Origin: Bacteroidota bacterium
GTDB lineage: Bacteria; Bacteroidota; Bacteroidia; CAILMK01; JAAYUY01
Direction: 5' to 3'
Assembly: GCA_018698135.1 (NCBI GenBank)
Contig: JABINZ010000121.1
Coordinates: 1-40,449 of the forward strand
DNA length: 40,449 bases
Part shown: positions 26,161 through 34,860 of the stretch, one piece after another
Layout of the letters: each line of letters starts with the position of its first letter
Position numbering within the stretch: position 1 is the stretch's first letter
Notes under the pieces: model-generated
Seen by the model: only the letters and a program-made list of their open reading frames with translations
What the model was told of the DNA's origin: nothing
The model's database searches: none
Position numbers and translations under genes: made by a program

Positions 26161-26796
26161 CTATCTATCGTACTTGAAATGCATGGCTGTTCCATAAATA
26201 ATATGCAATAAGCCAAATCCTATGACCCAAAACAATAAGCCATAGCCCGGTAAAAATAAGGCTATTAATCCGATTAGTATTTCTGATAAACCCAGATAAC
26301 GTACATCAGCAATGGTATGTCTGCTGCCATTTAATAAAGCCATTCCATAAAAAATAAGCGTTAAAGGAGCAATTAAATAATAATCACTGTATAGAATTGA
26401 CGCAAAAACAAAAATGCCTCCCACAAAAAGAGGTATTCCTAAATGAATGAACATTTTTATGGCCACAGGTGTAAATACTTTCTGACTATTTTTTCTTGCT
26501 TTCCTCCAGGTAAAATAAAATCCAAACAAAATGGCCAATGCCAATGCGCTTAAACCATTTACGATCATTAGTTTCAAACCATCGTTACTGAAATATCTGC
26601 CTTCACAACTGAAAGATTGAAACAATGTCCCACCATTCTCATTTTTGAATATAAGGAGGGCAATGTATGTGCATATTAGCGCAACAATACCAGCTGCAAC
26701 ACCTGATAACCCACTTAATGATAAAAAGCGAGTAGACTTCATCATCAATGATTTTATCTCCGCTAATTCTTCGAATGACTTGCTATTTTCCTGCAT
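26161..26796 (-). CDS. Multi-pass membrane protein of the XrtN operon
   Basis: 211 residues with about six hydrophobic helices after a soluble N-terminal stretch (MQENSKSFEELAEIKSLM). I recognise no catalytic motif. The gene heads the operon directly behind a near-ideal promoter and is followed after six bases by the regulator. A membrane sensor partner for that regulator is a reasonable inference, not a demonstrated role. Confidence 0.75.
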   Translation of the reverse strand: MQENSKSFEELAEIKSLMMKSTRFLSLSGLSGVAAGIVALICTYIALLIFKNENGGTLFQSFSCEGRYFSNDGLKLMIVNGLSALALAILFGFYFTWRKARKNSQKVFTPVAIKMFIHLGIPLFVGGIFVFASILYSDYYLIAPLTLIFYGMALLNGSRHTIADVRYLGLSEILIGLIALFLPGYGLLFWVIGFGLLHIIYGTAMHFKYDR

Positions 26797-26816
26797 ATCT
26801 AAAGCACTTTGAATTG

Positions 26817-26847
26817 CAAAGCTAGTAATTATTCTAGACTGAGCAAA
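26817..26847 (-). promoter_or_regulatory. XrtN operon promoter
   Basis: Minus strand: TTTG (26844-26847), exactly 19 bases, then TAGCTTTG (26817-26824). This is the full Bacteroidota -33/-7 consensus. The predicted start of transcription is about 15 bases before the ATG at 26796. It is the best promoter in the window. Confidence 0.78.
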
Positions 26848-26878
26848 TTAATTTTTAAATATTCTTACGAATTAATTT

Positions 26879-27048
26879 AACTCACCCCCTAGCCCCCTCT
26901 CTAAAAAAATCAGAGAGGGGGAATAGATTCTACTTCAAAAAATATGAAAACAAAATTCGTTCATTGTACAATCTACTCCCCTCTTTACAAGGTAGAGAGG
27001 GGCTGGGGCTTTGCTTCTGCTGAAGCTTCAGCGAAAGCAAGGTGAGTT
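26879..27048. repeat. Inverted-repeat element, 170 bp
   Basis: Ends AACTCACC / GGTGAGTT. Internal complementary blocks include CCCCCTAGCCCCCTCTCT near the left end and AGAGAGGGGCTGGGG near the right end. A smaller hairpin, CCCTCTCT-aaaaaaatc-AGAGAGGGGG, lies at the left end. The GC-rich arms stand out in AT-rich surroundings. It has no coding capacity. A MITE or REP-type dispersed repeat is most likely. It is unrelated in sequence to the element at 21806-21957. Confidence 0.7.
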
Positions 27049-27693
27049 GTTTTGTCCTAGAATAAGTTTACAGTCTGCACTGCTGAGGTGTCTTGTTATG
27101 CTAAACCAGTAAGTCATCTTACCATCTGAGAGGCATTTGAAGATTCAGGAATAACTATTTTTGGTTTTCGGACACTTCCTACTCGGGACAACATTGTACT
27201 CTAAGAAACATTTCTTAATCATTTTCCGTCTATCCATACAGGTTTTGAGTAAGAAAGAAGCAATTCGTAATCTCTTTATGTCCACAAAGTGTCTCCTGCA
27301 AGGGACACTGTGTATAAATTATGTGCAACAATCATCACTGTCCTCGTTGAGAGACACTGATGGAACTAAAATTGAACTTGCGCTTGTACCTATATGCAAT
27401 AGTTGCCACAGATTTGTTTTTAGGCAGGTAGTGAGATTTATGTTAATCTGTGGCAAAATATATATGGCAATTGCAATAAATATGTCTGTGGTATAAAAAA
27501 GGATATAGGATAGGACAATAATTGATTTATGAAAAATCAAACAGCAGTAAAGTCTATGATCAAGCGAAAAATAGGTGAATTAACTAATGTAATTTGGGGA
27601 AATAAAAGCTAATTATATTGACATTCAAACACATTCATTCTTACTCAAAATCAATTTTTAGCAATAATTAATGTCTCATTGATTAAAATGCGA
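27049..27693. other. Long intergenic stretch without a convincing gene
   Basis: About 650 bases between the repeat element and the TPR gene promoter. An open frame at 27161-27496 starts at TTG and lacks any family signature or coding-like composition. The stretch holds short hairpins such as GTGTCTCC-tgcaa-GGGACAC (about 27290-27310) and the inverted repeat at 27403-27456. A small RNA or a decayed gene is possible; nothing can be named. Confidence 0.4.
27403..27456. repeat. Perfect 12-bp inverted repeat
   Basis: TTGCCACAGATT at 27403-27414 and AATCTGTGGCAA at 27445-27456, with a 30-base spacer. It lies inside the long gene-free stretch. It may be the ends of a tiny element or a stem-loop in an RNA. 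Confidence 0.65.
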
Positions 27694-27701
27694 TAAATTT
27701 G
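27694..27701 (+). promoter_or_regulatory. Possible promoter of TPR gene and ribH
   Basis: TAAATTTG, an exact TAnnTTTG match, 20 bases before the ATG at 27722. No -33 TTTG at the usual spacing. Confidence 0.5.
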
Positions 27702-27721
27702 CGCTTTAATAAAATAACCCA

Positions 27722-28426
27722 ATGGTAAAGAAAGATACAGAAAAAACAGCAGCGGCTTTTAAGATTCCGATTTTTACACTGGAAAACAAAACCAAACTGG
27801 AAGACTTTTTTGAGAAGTATAAAAAGCAACTAACCTACGTTTTAGGAGGTATTCTTGTCATTATTCTATTAACATTTGCCTACAAAAATTTTGTTATTAA
27901 GCCTCAACAATTACAAGCTCAGGACTTGATGTTTATGGCTGAAGACTTATTTGGTAAAGACTCATTTGAATTAGCACTAAATGGATCAGCTGAAAGTTTT
28001 TATGGCTTTTTGGATATCCTGGATGAATTTAAAATGACAGAATCAGGCAACCTTGCTCGCTATTATACTGGTATTTGCTATTATAAATTAGGCGATTATG
28101 AAGAAGCCCTTGTCCATTTAAAAAAATTCAAGACCAATAGCTTGCTGTTGAAACCTATTGCACTGGGAACCATTGGAGACTGTTACTCCGATCTTGAAGA
28201 GTATACCAAAGCTTTGAAATACTATTATAAAGCAGCAGATGCTACCGCAAACGAATTTACCACTCCAATTTATTTAATGAAAGCTGGTGGTGTTTTGGAG
28301 CATTTGGAAGAGTACGAAAAATCAATTAAGGTATACGAACGGATTAAAAAGGAATTCAAAGATTCCAAAGAAGCAAGCAATGCTGATAAGTATATTGGCA
28401 GAGCAAGTGCAAAAGCAGCATTATAA
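27722..28426 (+). CDS. Membrane-anchored tetratricopeptide repeat protein
   Basis: 234 residues. A charged cytoplasmic N-terminus (about 1-35) is followed by one membrane helix, YVLGGILVIILLTFAY (about 39-54), and then a periplasmic region with TPR-like helix pairs. YTGICYYKLGDYEEALVHLK and GDCYSDLEEYTKALKYYYKA are clear repeats; a third is LEEYEKSIKVYERI. The architecture resembles YfgM-type periplasmic TPR proteins that interact with chaperones or outer-membrane assembly factors. The partner here cannot be read from sequence. It lies seven bases before ribH, so co-transcription is likely. Confidence 0.87.
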   Translation: MVKKDTEKTAAAFKIPIFTLENKTKLEDFFEKYKKQLTYVLGGILVIILLTFAYKNFVIKPQQLQAQDLMFMAEDLFGKDSFELALNGSAESFYGFLDILDEFKMTESGNLARYYTGICYYKLGDYEEALVHLKKFKTNSLLLKPIALGTIGDCYSDLEEYTKALKYYYKAADATANEFTTPIYLMKAGGVLEHLEEYEKSIKVYERIKKEFKDSKEASNADKYIGRASAKAAL

Positions 28427-28433
28427 GTATTTC

Positions 28434-28952
28434 ATGCAAATAAAAAGTGAACCATCTCCTGATTTTGAGTTTCTGCCAAAAGAACAAGCAGCAAACATCA
28501 AAGTCGGATTGCTCGTTTCGGAATGGAATATTAAAATAACATCAGCCCTGCTTAAAAAGTGTATTGAAACACTGGAAAAACACCATATTTCCAAAGAAAA
28601 TATTGAACTGAAATGGATACCTGGATCTTTTGAACTTCCTTTAGGGGCTCAATGGATGTTTGAATATAGACATGTTGATGCTGTCGCCTGTCTGGGTTGC
28701 ATCATTCAAGGTGAAACGCCTCATTTTCAGTTTATCTCTGAAAGTGTGGCTTTAACTATCGGACAACTTGCTATAAAATACAACAGACCGGTAGCATTTG
28801 GTGTGATTACAGCCAACACCGACCAGCAAGCACTCGATCGTGCTGGGGGGAAAGTTGGCAATAAAGGAGAAGAAGCAGCTATCGCATTGCTTAAAATGTT
28901 GAAAGTAAAGTCAGAATTTGCTGAACCAAAATCGCCATTAGGTTTCAAGTAA
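28434..28952 (+). CDS. ribH: 6,7-dimethyl-8-ribityllumazine synthase
   Basis: Condenses 5-amino-6-ribitylaminouracil with 3,4-dihydroxy-2-butanone 4-phosphate, the penultimate step of riboflavin synthesis; forms icosahedral or pentameric assemblies. 172 residues from ATG 28434 (MQIKSEPSPD), slightly above the usual ~155 because of an N-terminal addition. Motifs: IKVGLLVSEWN (substrate loop), WIPGSFELPLGAQ, CLGCIIQGETPHFQF with the conserved His, and FGVITANTDQQALDRAGG near the phosphate site. A longer open frame overlaps the TPR gene and was rejected. No other rib genes are nearby. Confidence 0.97.
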   Translation: MQIKSEPSPDFEFLPKEQAANIKVGLLVSEWNIKITSALLKKCIETLEKHHISKENIELKWIPGSFELPLGAQWMFEYRHVDAVACLGCIIQGETPHFQFISESVALTIGQLAIKYNRPVAFGVITANTDQQALDRAGGKVGNKGEEAAIALLKMLKVKSEFAEPKSPLGFK

Positions 28953-28993
28953 AATAGCCTATCTGATTCAGTTATCTTTCGGAAAACAAGTAA

Positions 28994-29578
28994 ATGATTA
29001 AGTTACAGATGAAATATTCTTTCATTCTATTGCTTTGTATATTCCTACATGCTTGCGAAAGCATTCCCCACAAAAACAAAGAAAGAGACATGGAAGTTGG
29101 CAAAGCTGATAAATACTCTGCTTTTAATTTTTTTCCAAACGGACATGAACTATATGCTGACTTAAGCTCCAGGTCCGATACACTAAGCATAGAGTTCAAG
29201 GATGTTAAACTAACCTTTGAACGCAGAACAGAAATCAGCACAGACAGCTCCATCATTCGTAAAAGCTTGTATATAGTTCCATCCGGAGATGTGTATGTTT
29301 TAGATGGCTGTGTCGATCAGATTTTTCCGTTGAAAAAAGGCGCCATTCTTAACGATCGATACAACTGGAATCCTGTTGCTTCCAAAATAAGAGTTTCAAC
29401 CTATCAAATCGAAAAAGACTCACTTCAACAGTTAAAAACTTCCTTTTTGGGTTACATTTTTCACCAAGAATATTTTGCTTTTATGTTTTATGCCGAAGGA
29501 ATTCAAAAATATGCTTTTGTTCATTTATCAAATGATAGTTTCTCAAGCATTTTATATGATTATGCCTATCAAAACTAA
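28994..29578 (+). CDS. Uncharacterised lipoprotein
   Basis: 194 residues. The N-terminus MIKLQMKYSFILLLCIFLHAC is a lipoprotein signal with lipobox LHAC; Cys21 would be lipidated by Lgt. The rest is a beta-rich, charged domain with no motif I recognise (TLSIEFKDVKLTFERR, YIVPSGDVYVLDGCVDQIF). A second in-frame ATG at 29009 is possible. It stands between ribH and an S9 peptidase with no tight operon link. Confidence 0.7.
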   Translation: MIKLQMKYSFILLLCIFLHACESIPHKNKERDMEVGKADKYSAFNFFPNGHELYADLSSRSDTLSIEFKDVKLTFERRTEISTDSSIIRKSLYIVPSGDVYVLDGCVDQIFPLKKGAILNDRYNWNPVASKIRVSTYQIEKDSLQQLKTSFLGYIFHQEYFAFMFYAEGIQKYAFVHLSNDSFSSILYDYAYQN

Positions 29579-29759
29579 TGATACATCAATAGCAAAAATT
29601 TCAAATACATATTTCAGATCATAATCACTATTTTCGCATAGCCTTATAATCCATTTCTTAATTTAGCTTATATGAAATGTTCATGAGAAATATATTCATA
29701 CCAACCGAAATGATTATATGGCCGTTCAATGTATCCGTAAAAAGACAAATTATAAGCAC

Positions 29760-31853
29760 ATGAAAAAGTATTATTCTTTATTATTTTTAGCTGTTGCCTT
29801 GGTATTATCAAGTTGCAATCAAGCTGCAGATGAAATATCATATGAAAACGATCCTAGCATTTTTGAAAATGCACAAGGAAGAATGACACCAGAAATGATG
29901 TGGAGTTTTGGTCGCTTAAGCGATATGCAAATTTCTCCTGATCAAAAGAGCATTTTATATGGTGTTAAGAAATACAACCTAAAAGCCAATAAAGGCAAAA
30001 ATAGTCTTTATACGATGTCAATTGATGGTAGTTCTGAGATACAAATTACGCATACAGATGGAAGCGTTTGGAATGGCTTATGGCATCCGACAAAAAATAT
30101 TATTGGGTACATTTATGCTGATGAAAATGGAGCACAATTATGGGAAGCCAATCCCGATGGAAGTGATGCAAAAAGAAGAAGTAATATCGAAGGAGGTATC
30201 ACAGGCTTTAAATACTCACCAGATGGCAATTCTTTAATGTTTACAAAAGATGTCAAACTTGATAATACAGCCACAGAAAAGCATGAGGACTTACCTGAAG
30301 CAAAAGCTCGAATTATTGATGAATTAATGTACCGGCATTGGAGCGAATGGCACGACTATAAATACTCACATATTTTTATTGCGAATATGGACGATGGAAT
30401 ACTGGGAGACGAATCAACAAAAGACCTTATGGAGGGCGAACGTCACGATTGCCCGATGAAACCCTGGGGTGGTTTAGAGCAAATAAGTTGGAGTCCGGAT
30501 TCCAAAAAAATTGCCTATGCCTGTAAAAAAATGACTGGAAAAGAATATGCAACTCGAACCAATTCAGAAATATATATTTATACGATTGAATCGAATGAAA
30601 CCACTTGCCTGACAAAAGAAGGGTTTGATGGCTACGATCATGATCCTGTTTTTTCACATAGCGGTAACATGATTGCCTGGAAAAGCATGGAAGAAGATGG
30701 ATTTGAAGCGGATAAAGAAAGAATCATATTGCATGATTTTGAGACAACTGAAACCATTGATTTATCTGAAGGATTTGACCAGAATTCATCGCAATTCGTA
30801 TTTTCCGAAAACGATGAATATATCTATTTTATCAGCGGAGTAAATGCCACTTATCAGGTTTATTCCATGCAGATTGCAACGAGAGAAATCAAGCAAATTA
30901 CAACTGGATGGCATAATTATCAATCCTTTGCACTGGCAGGAGATCAGATTATTGGCACAAAAATGAGCATGTCGATGCCCACAGAAATATTTGCGATTGA
31001 CCAAAAAGGACTAGAAACTCAGCTTAGTCATGTGAACGATTGGATACTGGATGAGATTGAAATGGGCAAAGTGGAAGAAAGATGGATAGAAACCTCCGAT
31101 GGCAAACAAATGCTTACGTGGGTTATCTACCCTCCCGGATTTGATTCAACTAAACAATACCCTGCGCTGCTCTATTGTCAGGGAGGACCACAAAGTGCTG
31201 TTAGTCAGTTTTTCAGCTACCGCTGGAATTTCCAAATTATGGCTTCACACGATTATATTATTGTAGCTCCAAACCGCAGAGGTTTACCCACTTTTGGACA
31301 AGAATGGAATGATCAGATTAGTGGGGATTATGGTGGACAAAACATGCTGGATTATTTCAGTGCTATCGATGCATTGAAAAAAGAATCATATATCGATGAC
31401 CAAAGACTAGGTGCACTTGGCGCTAGTTACGGAGGTTATTCGGTATTTTGGTTAGCAGGTCATCATGAGGGGCGATTTAAGTCATTTATCTCACACTGTG
31501 GTATCTATAATTTTGAGAGCATGTATGGATCGACTGAAGAATATTTCTTTGTGAACAAAGATTACGAAGGAGCATATTGGGAAGATCCTAAGCCTAAGAG
31601 CTATGAATTCTCACCACATTTAGCTATCGACAAATGGGATACACCAATTCTTATTGTTACTGGAGAGCATGATTATCGTATACCTTATACACAAAGTTTA
31701 GAGGCATTTAATGCAGCTCAATTAAGAGGTGTTGAAAGCAAGTTATTGTTTTTCCCTGAGGAAACTCATTTTGTATTGGCACCTCAAAGTGCTGTACTTT
31801 GGCAACGTGAGTTTTTTGAATGGCTGGACAAAGATTTAAAAATTGTCGAATAA
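29760..31853 (+). CDS. S9-family prolyl oligopeptidase/acylaminoacyl-peptidase, lipoprotein
   Basis: Serine peptidase likely acting on short peptides at the cell envelope. 697 residues from ATG 29760 (MKKYYSLLFLAVALVLSSC), where the signal ends in lipobox LSSC. An upstream ATG at 29718 would bury the signal peptide and was rejected. Residues about 40-430 form a beta-propeller (WSPDSKKIAY, YSPDGNSLMF, FSHSGNMIAWKS repeats). The C-terminal alpha/beta hydrolase has GASYGGY with Ser556, Asp638 in GEHDYRIP and His670 in EETHFV, a complete triad. The propeller normally limits substrates to small peptides. It overlaps the VanZ-like gene if that starts at 31843. Confidence 0.92.
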   Translation: MKKYYSLLFLAVALVLSSCNQAADEISYENDPSIFENAQGRMTPEMMWSFGRLSDMQISPDQKSILYGVKKYNLKANKGKNSLYTMSIDGSSEIQITHTDGSVWNGLWHPTKNIIGYIYADENGAQLWEANPDGSDAKRRSNIEGGITGFKYSPDGNSLMFTKDVKLDNTATEKHEDLPEAKARIIDELMYRHWSEWHDYKYSHIFIANMDDGILGDESTKDLMEGERHDCPMKPWGGLEQISWSPDSKKIAYACKKMTGKEYATRTNSEIYIYTIESNETTCLTKEGFDGYDHDPVFSHSGNMIAWKSMEEDGFEADKERIILHDFETTETIDLSEGFDQNSSQFVFSENDEYIYFISGVNATYQVYSMQIATREIKQITTGWHNYQSFALAGDQIIGTKMSMSMPTEIFAIDQKGLETQLSHVNDWILDEIEMGKVEERWIETSDGKQMLTWVIYPPGFDSTKQYPALLYCQGGPQSAVSQFFSYRWNFQIMASHDYIIVAPNRRGLPTFGQEWNDQISGDYGGQNMLDYFSAIDALKKESYIDDQRLGALGASYGGYSVFWLAGHHEGRFKSFISHCGIYNFESMYGSTEEYFFVNKDYEGAYWEDPKPKSYEFSPHLAIDKWDTPILIVTGEHDYRIPYTQSLEAFNAAQLRGVESKLLFFPEETHFVLAPQSAVLWQREFFEWLDKDLKIVE

Positions 31854-32271
31854 ATTGAAGAGCAATTCACTAAATCAATTTATAAACAGCAGGCAAAAGC
31901 TGTTTAAGTACCTTTTTTGGTGCTGGCTCATATTATTGTTGATTGCTTCATCCATACCCAATATTCCGGTTCCTGATAAGAAAATTATTGGGCCTTTGCA
32001 AAGTGATTATTTCATTCATTTCTTTGAATATTTTGTGCTGGCTTTACTTTTTGTGCTGTGGAAAAAAACAACCACCTATAAGCCCGTATCCTTGGGTATT
32101 ATTTGGCTAATCGGATCTGCTATTGCTTCATTAGACGAAGTTCATCAGTTGTGGATACCAGAACGCACATTCAATCCAATCGATCTCGTTTTCAATTCGA
32201 TTGGAATACTATCTGGCCTTATCCTAACCAATCTGATGTTAATAAATATTTCGACCTCCACAGATAATTAG
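31843..32271 (+). CDS. VanZ-like membrane protein
   Basis: 142 residues with three to four membrane helices. The VanZ-family signature is visible: DYFIHFFEYFVLALLFVLW (D..xHFxEYfvLa) and LDEVHQLWIPERTFNPIDLVFNSIG (DExhQ...R.f...Dl..N..G). VanZ of the vancomycin operon lowers teicoplanin sensitivity, but most chromosomal homologues have no known function. There is no ATG near the 5' end. TTG at 31843 (overlapping the peptidase by 11 bases) or TTG at 31855 are the candidate starts, so the exact start is uncertain. Confidence 0.8.
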   Translation: MSNKLKSNSLNQFINSRQKLFKYLFWCWLILLLIASSIPNIPVPDKKIIGPLQSDYFIHFFEYFVLALLFVLWKKTTTYKPVSLGIIWLIGSAIASLDEVHQLWIPERTFNPIDLVFNSIGILSGLILTNLMLINISTSTDN

Positions 32272-32299
32272 AGCTATTTTTGGAATATAATCATTGCAA

Positions 32300-32803
32300 A
32301 TGGGAATTATTCACACCACATTTAATGATCTGTCGAAAGACCAAAAAACATTAGTAAGTGCTGCGCAAAAGGTCATGGCAAGAGCATACAACCTCTATTC
32401 ATCGTTTTATGTAGGCGCTAGCGTGTTAACCAAGAGCGGCAACACCTTTTCCTCAGCCAACATGGAGAACTCTTCTTATGGGCTTTCTGTATGCGCTGAA
32501 GTAGGGGCAATACAACAAGCTCTTTCAGCAGCTGATCCAGAAATAACTGCCATAGCTATTTGCGGAGGATATAAACCAGATTCAGGTGGTTTGATTACAA
32601 CACCATGCGGAAGATGCAGACAATTGATTTACGAATCAGCTCAGATAGCAAATACTGATATTGAAGTGATTTGTGCAAATGCTGATTTATCAAGCATTCT
32701 GGTTGCCAAAATATCCGACTTACTACCTTATCCTTTTGGGCCGAAAGATTTAAAATTGGATCAAGAAATTGATGTTTTGCTCAATAGAATTAAGAATGCG
32801 TAA
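32300..32803 (+). CDS. cdd: Cytidine deaminase
   Basis: Hydrolytically deaminates cytidine and deoxycytidine to uridines in pyrimidine salvage. 167 residues from ATG 32300 (MGIIHTTFND). The active site is complete: NMENSSYGLSVCAEVGA holds the zinc ligand Cys and the catalytic Glu, and TTPCGRCRQLIYE holds the second and third Cys ligands. YSSFYVGASVLT is the substrate region. It is longer than the ~130-residue tetrameric enzymes because of added N- and C-terminal segments, which are common in Bacteroidota. Confidence 0.96.
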   Translation: MGIIHTTFNDLSKDQKTLVSAAQKVMARAYNLYSSFYVGASVLTKSGNTFSSANMENSSYGLSVCAEVGAIQQALSAADPEITAIAICGGYKPDSGGLITTPCGRCRQLIYESAQIANTDIEVICANADLSSILVAKISDLLPYPFGPKDLKLDQEIDVLLNRIKNA

Positions 32804-32845
32804 CCTTCTTAAAACAATGGATTAAACTTTATTAATACACAAGCG

Positions 32846-33391
32846 ATGAAATATATTAGTACGGCAATCGTAAGTATCTTTACGCTCTTTCTCTTATCAG
32901 GCTGTTTAACCTGCGAGAAAAAAGAATACCTTTTTGAGCTGAAATCTGATGGAAGTGGTAAGTTGACAATTACTTATTTCAATATCATGTCGAGCATGGA
33001 AGATAAAGTTGATATGACACAAAAGGATTATACTGAACTCACAAGTGACTATATTGAAGGAAATAAACTTCAGGAAGATTTCCCAAATTGCAAAATAAAA
33101 AAGTATAAGCTATTTGAAAAAGATGGTCTGTTAAACGGTAAAGTGACCATATATTTCAAGAAATTAGAAGATGTAAACATTTACCAACATCAGGGCAAAG
33201 GTCCATATATGCTTAGTTTATGCGATTTTAGTGAAAATTATGTTAGCTCCAATGGCAGCTATGGTGATGAAGCCATGCCCGTGGTTTTTTGGGAGAAGGG
33301 CTTGAAAGAACTGAAACTGACTACCTCAATCGATGAGCCAGGGGAAGACAATATCAGTTTAATCGATGAACATAAAAGTTTCAAAAACTAA
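32846..33391 (+). CDS. Uncharacterised lipoprotein
   Basis: 181 residues. The signal peptide ends in lipobox LLSGC (Cys20), which is followed by LTCEKKEYLFELKSDGSGKL. The remainder looks like a beta-sandwich domain with conserved-looking acidic stretches (MTQKDYTELTSDYIEG, GYGDEAMPVVFWEKG-like). No family was recognised. Only a short gap separates it from the next two envelope-protein genes, so the three may form one transcription unit. Confidence 0.7.
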   Translation: MKYISTAIVSIFTLFLLSGCLTCEKKEYLFELKSDGSGKLTITYFNIMSSMEDKVDMTQKDYTELTSDYIEGNKLQEDFPNCKIKKYKLFEKDGLLNGKVTIYFKKLEDVNIYQHQGKGPYMLSLCDFSENYVSSNGSYGDEAMPVVFWEKGLKELKLTTSIDEPGEDNISLIDEHKSFKN

Positions 33392-33402
33392 GCTTGCTCA
33401 TT

Positions 33403-34077
33403 GTGCCAACTAAAAAACAGCTGATTGCCATAATATTCCTTGCATTCACCAGCCTAAGCAATCATTCTTTCCCTAACAATAAATCATATAATTCATTTTA
33501 TTCTAGTTATTTATTTCAAATCGAATCTACAATTGATTCTGGTAATGATACTTTATTATTTGGTAATGTTTACTTAAAACATATTTCAACCCAAGCACAT
33601 ACCCAGCTCAAAGTCTATCAAAGCATCTCTCCTTTCACCAACCAGATTTGTATACTATTGCCCGGGCCAGACTCTTTTGAAACCATTTGGTCCTCCTCTT
33701 TTGCTCATGTCGACCATTTTGAATTCCTTGATTTTAACCAAGATCAACAGGATGAGATTGTTATAGAAACAACAATGGATTTTGGGGGATGTTTATACCG
33801 AAACATGTTTATACTTGCATTAACCAACACCTCTGTTGATACGTTATTTCATACAACAGGCTTTAGCTTCAAATCTGCACCACCCGAAAATATAGATTTA
33901 ATTGCCAAAACATTCTTTTATAAAATTAAGGATTACAACAAGGACAATCAGTTGGATGTGAAGCTAAAAACCATCCGTAAATACACAAAAGACCGAAAAT
34001 GCGATTGCGATAAAGATCATTTTTACCGTGTTAGAAAACAGTTGTACTATTTTAAAAACGGAATTTTTACAGAATAA
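33403..34077 (+). CDS. Exported protein with two EF-hand-like loops
   Basis: No ATG is available near the 5' end. GTG at 33403 (MPTKKQLIAIIFLAFTSL) gives a good signal peptide; TTG at 33394 is the alternative. Two Asp-rich loops, DFNQDQQDEIVIE and DYNKDNQLDVKLK, have the DxNxDxxxE/D calcium-binding spacing seen in VCBS/EF-hand repeats of exported proteins. No enzymatic motif was seen. It is tightly spaced after the lipoprotein gene at 32846. Confidence 0.65.
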   Translation: MPTKKQLIAIIFLAFTSLSNHSFPNNKSYNSFYSSYLFQIESTIDSGNDTLLFGNVYLKHISTQAHTQLKVYQSISPFTNQICILLPGPDSFETIWSSSFAHVDHFEFLDFNQDQQDEIVIETTMDFGGCLYRNMFILALTNTSVDTLFHTTGFSFKSAPPENIDLIAKTFFYKIKDYNKDNQLDVKLKTIRKYTKDRKCDCDKDHFYRVRKQLYYFKNGIFTE

Positions 34078-34110
34078 TTTATTTCTTTACGCTACTTTTC
34101 AAATTGATTC

Positions 34111-34118
34111 TATTTTTG
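34111..34118 (+). promoter_or_regulatory. Possible -7 box before the 34133 gene
   Basis: TATTTTTG, an exact TAnnTTTG match, 14 bases before the ATG at 34133 and just after the upstream stop codon. No -33 element; the region is AT-rich, so chance is possible. Confidence 0.35.
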
Positions 34119-34132
34119 CACAAAATCAACTA

Positions 34133-34744
34133 ATGACCAAACGAATTATTACGATTTTCCTAATTTGTTCTCTACCGCTTTCTTTGCTGTGCGATTCACC
34201 GATTACAAACACCCCTTTTTATAAAGCTTATCTCGATTTCAAAATGGTAGAGAAAGCGGAGTTGAAAGGTTATCTCGATCAGGAAATTGCAGACTATCTG
34301 CTCTCTCCAAAGATATCATTAGACCTGAAAGCAGCCATTATAAACGCTTTGTCATTTGAAATACTTGGAACTGACAATGCTGAAAGATTCATTCGTTTTT
34401 TGAACATAAAATATCATTCGGAAGATTTTGTCGAATACCAGGATAGATTATCAGCACATGAATTGTTCTGCTTGGGTTATTTATATGCTATGGACGACTA
34501 TTTTCAGCCTGAAATTGCTTTACCCTATTTCAACAAAGCACAAATCAAGGATCCCAATAATTATTCGATTAATATGCTACAGGCTGTTACCATAGCTCAA
34601 TCTTTATTTAAGATTGATAAATGCAAAGCATGGAAATTAGTAGAGGTAGTAATTAATAATGCTGAACTATATGAAAGAATGCTTCCAGAGGCAGAAGAAA
34701 TCATCATTACCTATTTCAAACATTTAGAACAGGATTGTAAGTAA
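34133..34744 (+). CDS. Exported helical (TPR-like) protein
   Basis: 203 residues from ATG 34133 (MTKRIITIFLICSLPLSLLC). The hydrophobic leader could be a lipoprotein signal with Cys20 or an ordinary Sec signal. The body is helical, with a TPR/Sel1-like stretch (LFCLGYLYAMDDYFQPEIALPYFNKA). A longer frame beginning at TTG 34028 overlaps the preceding gene and was rejected. The function is unknown. Confidence 0.7.
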   Translation: MTKRIITIFLICSLPLSLLCDSPITNTPFYKAYLDFKMVEKAELKGYLDQEIADYLLSPKISLDLKAAIINALSFEILGTDNAERFIRFLNIKYHSEDFVEYQDRLSAHELFCLGYLYAMDDYFQPEIALPYFNKAQIKDPNNYSINMLQAVTIAQSLFKIDKCKAWKLVEVVINNAELYERMLPEAEEIIITYFKHLEQDCK

Positions 34745-34860
34745 ATCAACTTTTTATACACAATTGCATATTCAATCAAGTCAAGTAATAAGGCTTAAGG
34801 GATTGTCTTTTAAATAATTAAAACAAATTATAATTAGTTTATTATTAATAAATAAGCTAC

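Noticed and set aside
27161-27496. Possible 111-residue protein
   Set aside because: Starts at TTG, shows no family motif or coding-like composition and covers hairpins of an intergenic stretch.
28287-28433. N-terminal extension of ribH
   Set aside because: It lies within the TPR gene in another frame; the lumazine synthase N-terminus begins at ATG 28434.
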